Origin: Kiritimatiellales bacterium
GTDB lineage: Bacteria > Verrucomicrobiota > Kiritimatiellia > Kiritimatiellales > Pontiellaceae
NCBI GenBank assembly: GCA_021734595.1
Contig: JAIPIO010000228.1
Coordinates: 1-6,504 of the forward strand
Direction of reading: 5' to 3'
Length of the DNA: 6,504 nt
A model generated the notes under the pieces. That model was not told the DNA's origin and did no database searches. It saw nothing but the letters and a program-made list of their open reading frames with translations. Positions within the stretch are counted from its first letter, which is position 1; each line of letters begins with the position of its first letter. Made by a program: the position numbers and the translations under genes. This document shows, in pieces, positions 5,720-6,504 of this stretch.

Positions 5720-5731
5720 GAAACCGGTCAA
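5704..5731 (-). promoter_or_regulatory. Sigma70-type promoter of the DUF134 operon
   Basis: On the minus strand, TTGACC (5731-5726) is separated by 16 bp from TATATT (5709-5704), close to the TTGACA/TATAAT consensus. Transcription would start near 5697, leaving a leader of about 39 nt before the DUF134 ATG. No sigma54 -24/-12 pair is visible, unlike the Desulfovibrio orp operons. Confidence 0.65.
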
Positions 5732-5783
5732 GCGGGAAAGTTGATTAAATAGTCGGGAAGACGGGATACGGCAACAGCTGGAT

Positions 5784-6504
5784 CTATGGTTCCAGATGTT
5801 CATTTGTGAACCGCCGGACGGCTTCGACGATCTGCGAGACCTGCCGTTCCTTGGGAAGGGCTTGTTCCAGCATGTCGATTATGTGCCGGTTGGCCATCAG
5901 ACGAAAAGAGGCCGGGTAGTTAAGGTCGTAGACCCAGGCCAGCTGCATCAGCAGGAAGTCCGCCAGCGATCCAACGTTTATGATGGAGCAGAATCGGTGG
6001 GTTTGGATTTCGCTGAGGACATGCGGATTGACCGGACCGTCGAGCGCCACCTGCGGCAGCATGCCGGGCAGAACTTTGAAACCATCCCGCCGGACGGAAT
6101 CCAGAACAATCTGGAAGATGTCCAGCTTGTCGGCGTCACGGATGAGTTTGAGAAACCGCAGGCTCTCTTCGTCCAGATGATCCGGCTCGGTTTTTGCGTT
6201 GTGGTAGCGAATGCCTTCGAGCAGGGCATTTTGTTCTTCGGATTTCAGCGGGGCAAGAATACCGGACCCCAGTACGACTTCCGCGCCGCGCTCCCCGTGG
6301 TTGACGGAGGTGGCGTCGGTAAAGGTTCCGTACGTTGAAAATTGCGAAAAGCGGCCGACATCGTGCAGCCATCCCAACGCCTCCGCCGAGTTTGCACCCG
6401 CCGGCTTCCAACCGGAATCTTCCGCCAATTGTCTGGCGTTGTCGGCCACCCGTTCGCTGTGATCCGCTTTTAATCGGAGGAACGGGTGCAGGTTTCCGTT
6501 GATG
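5784..6504 (-). CDS. HD-domain protein, probable metal-dependent phosphohydrolase (5' end outside window)
   Basis: This gives the last 239 residues or so of a soluble HD-superfamily protein. The reading frame is open to the right edge of the window, beginning INGNLHPFLRLKADHSERVADNA, so the true start lies beyond it. A GTG inside this stretch (6449) would cut off the first metal ligand His of DHSERV and is not a credible start. The HD signature follows: WLHDVGRFSQFSTYGTF, then SVNHGERGAEVV, a YHN motif and IRDADKLDIFQIVLDSV, giving the usual H...HD...D set. The C-terminal part (about the last 80 residues) is helical and of no known motif. The family includes nucleotide phosphohydrolases and phosphodiesterases; the substrate cannot be told. 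It ends 53 bp before the -35 box of the next operon and is probably transcribed separately. Confidence 0.87.
   Translation of the reverse strand, partial: INGNLHPFLRLKADHSERVADNARQLAEDSGWKPAGANSAEALGWLHDVGRFSQFSTYGTFTDATSVNHGERGAEVVLGSGILAPLKSEEQNALLEGIRYHNAKTEPDHLDEESLRFLKLIRDADKLDIFQIVLDSVRRDGFKVLPGMLPQVALDGPVNPHVLSEIQTHRFCSIINVGSLADFLLMQLAWVYDLNYPASFRLMANRHIIDMLEQALPKERQVSQIVEAVRRFTNEHLEP

Noticed and set aside
5659..5783. Sigma54 promoter as in the Desulfovibrio orp operons
   Set aside because: No TGGCAC-N5-TTGC-like pair is present on the minus strand; a sigma70-type pair is.
1..6504. tRNA, rRNA, CRISPR array, transposase or attachment site
   Set aside because: I looked on both strands and found no regular spaced repeats, no cloverleaf-like segments and no transposase or integrase motifs.

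Overview
The window reads as a stretch of chromosome from an anaerobic, Gram-negative-type bacterium with moderately high GC. Every gene I can support lies on the minus strand, so in transcription order the window runs from its right end to its left. The taxon cannot be fixed. The many low-potential [4Fe-4S] proteins point to an anaerobe. The intergenic repeat style (a 9-nt periodic CACGGAATA-like inverted repeat and a TTCCAATGATTGGAA palindrome) would suit the PVC/Kiritimatiellota or Desulfobacterota groups, but that is a weak inference.

Right end (6504 to 5784): the 3' part of an HD-domain protein, probably a metal-dependent phosphohydrolase, whose start lies outside the window. Then comes a 125-bp gap with a good sigma70-type promoter and a 22-bp imperfect palindrome overlapping its -10 box.

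Centre (5658 to 599): a seven-gene cluster that looks like one operon. In order: a DUF134 helix-turn-helix regulator; a 61-aa Gly/Arg-rich DUF5320-like protein; a 106-aa DUF5320 protein with a C-terminal coiled coil; a 610-aa fusion of two MinD/Mrp-type ATPases, each carrying an inserted two-cluster ferredoxin; a flavodoxin plus 2[4Fe-4S] ferredoxin fusion (EFR1-like); an unrecognised 64-aa protein; and an MFS exporter. The last four genes are tightly coupled (3-bp gap, 4-bp ATGA overlap, 8-bp overlap). A 110-bp gap with a long inverted repeat separates the two DUF5320 genes from the ATPase.

Left end (598 to 1): a 156-bp gap with a short palindrome, then the 5' part of a MoxR-family AAA+ ATPase cut by the window edge.

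The cluster resembles the anaerobe-specific group of MinD-like Fe-S ATPases, DUF134 and DUF5320 genes that elsewhere accompanies NifX/NifB-like 'dinitrogenase iron-molybdenum cofactor' or orange proteins (for example the orp genes of Desulfovibrio). No such NifX-like gene is in this window. The two ATPases, usually separate genes, are fused, and a flavodoxin-ferredoxin, a small unknown protein and a transporter are attached. A reasonable reading is a redox and ATP-driven metal-cluster or metal-sulfur handling module under DUF134 control, but the substrate is unknown.
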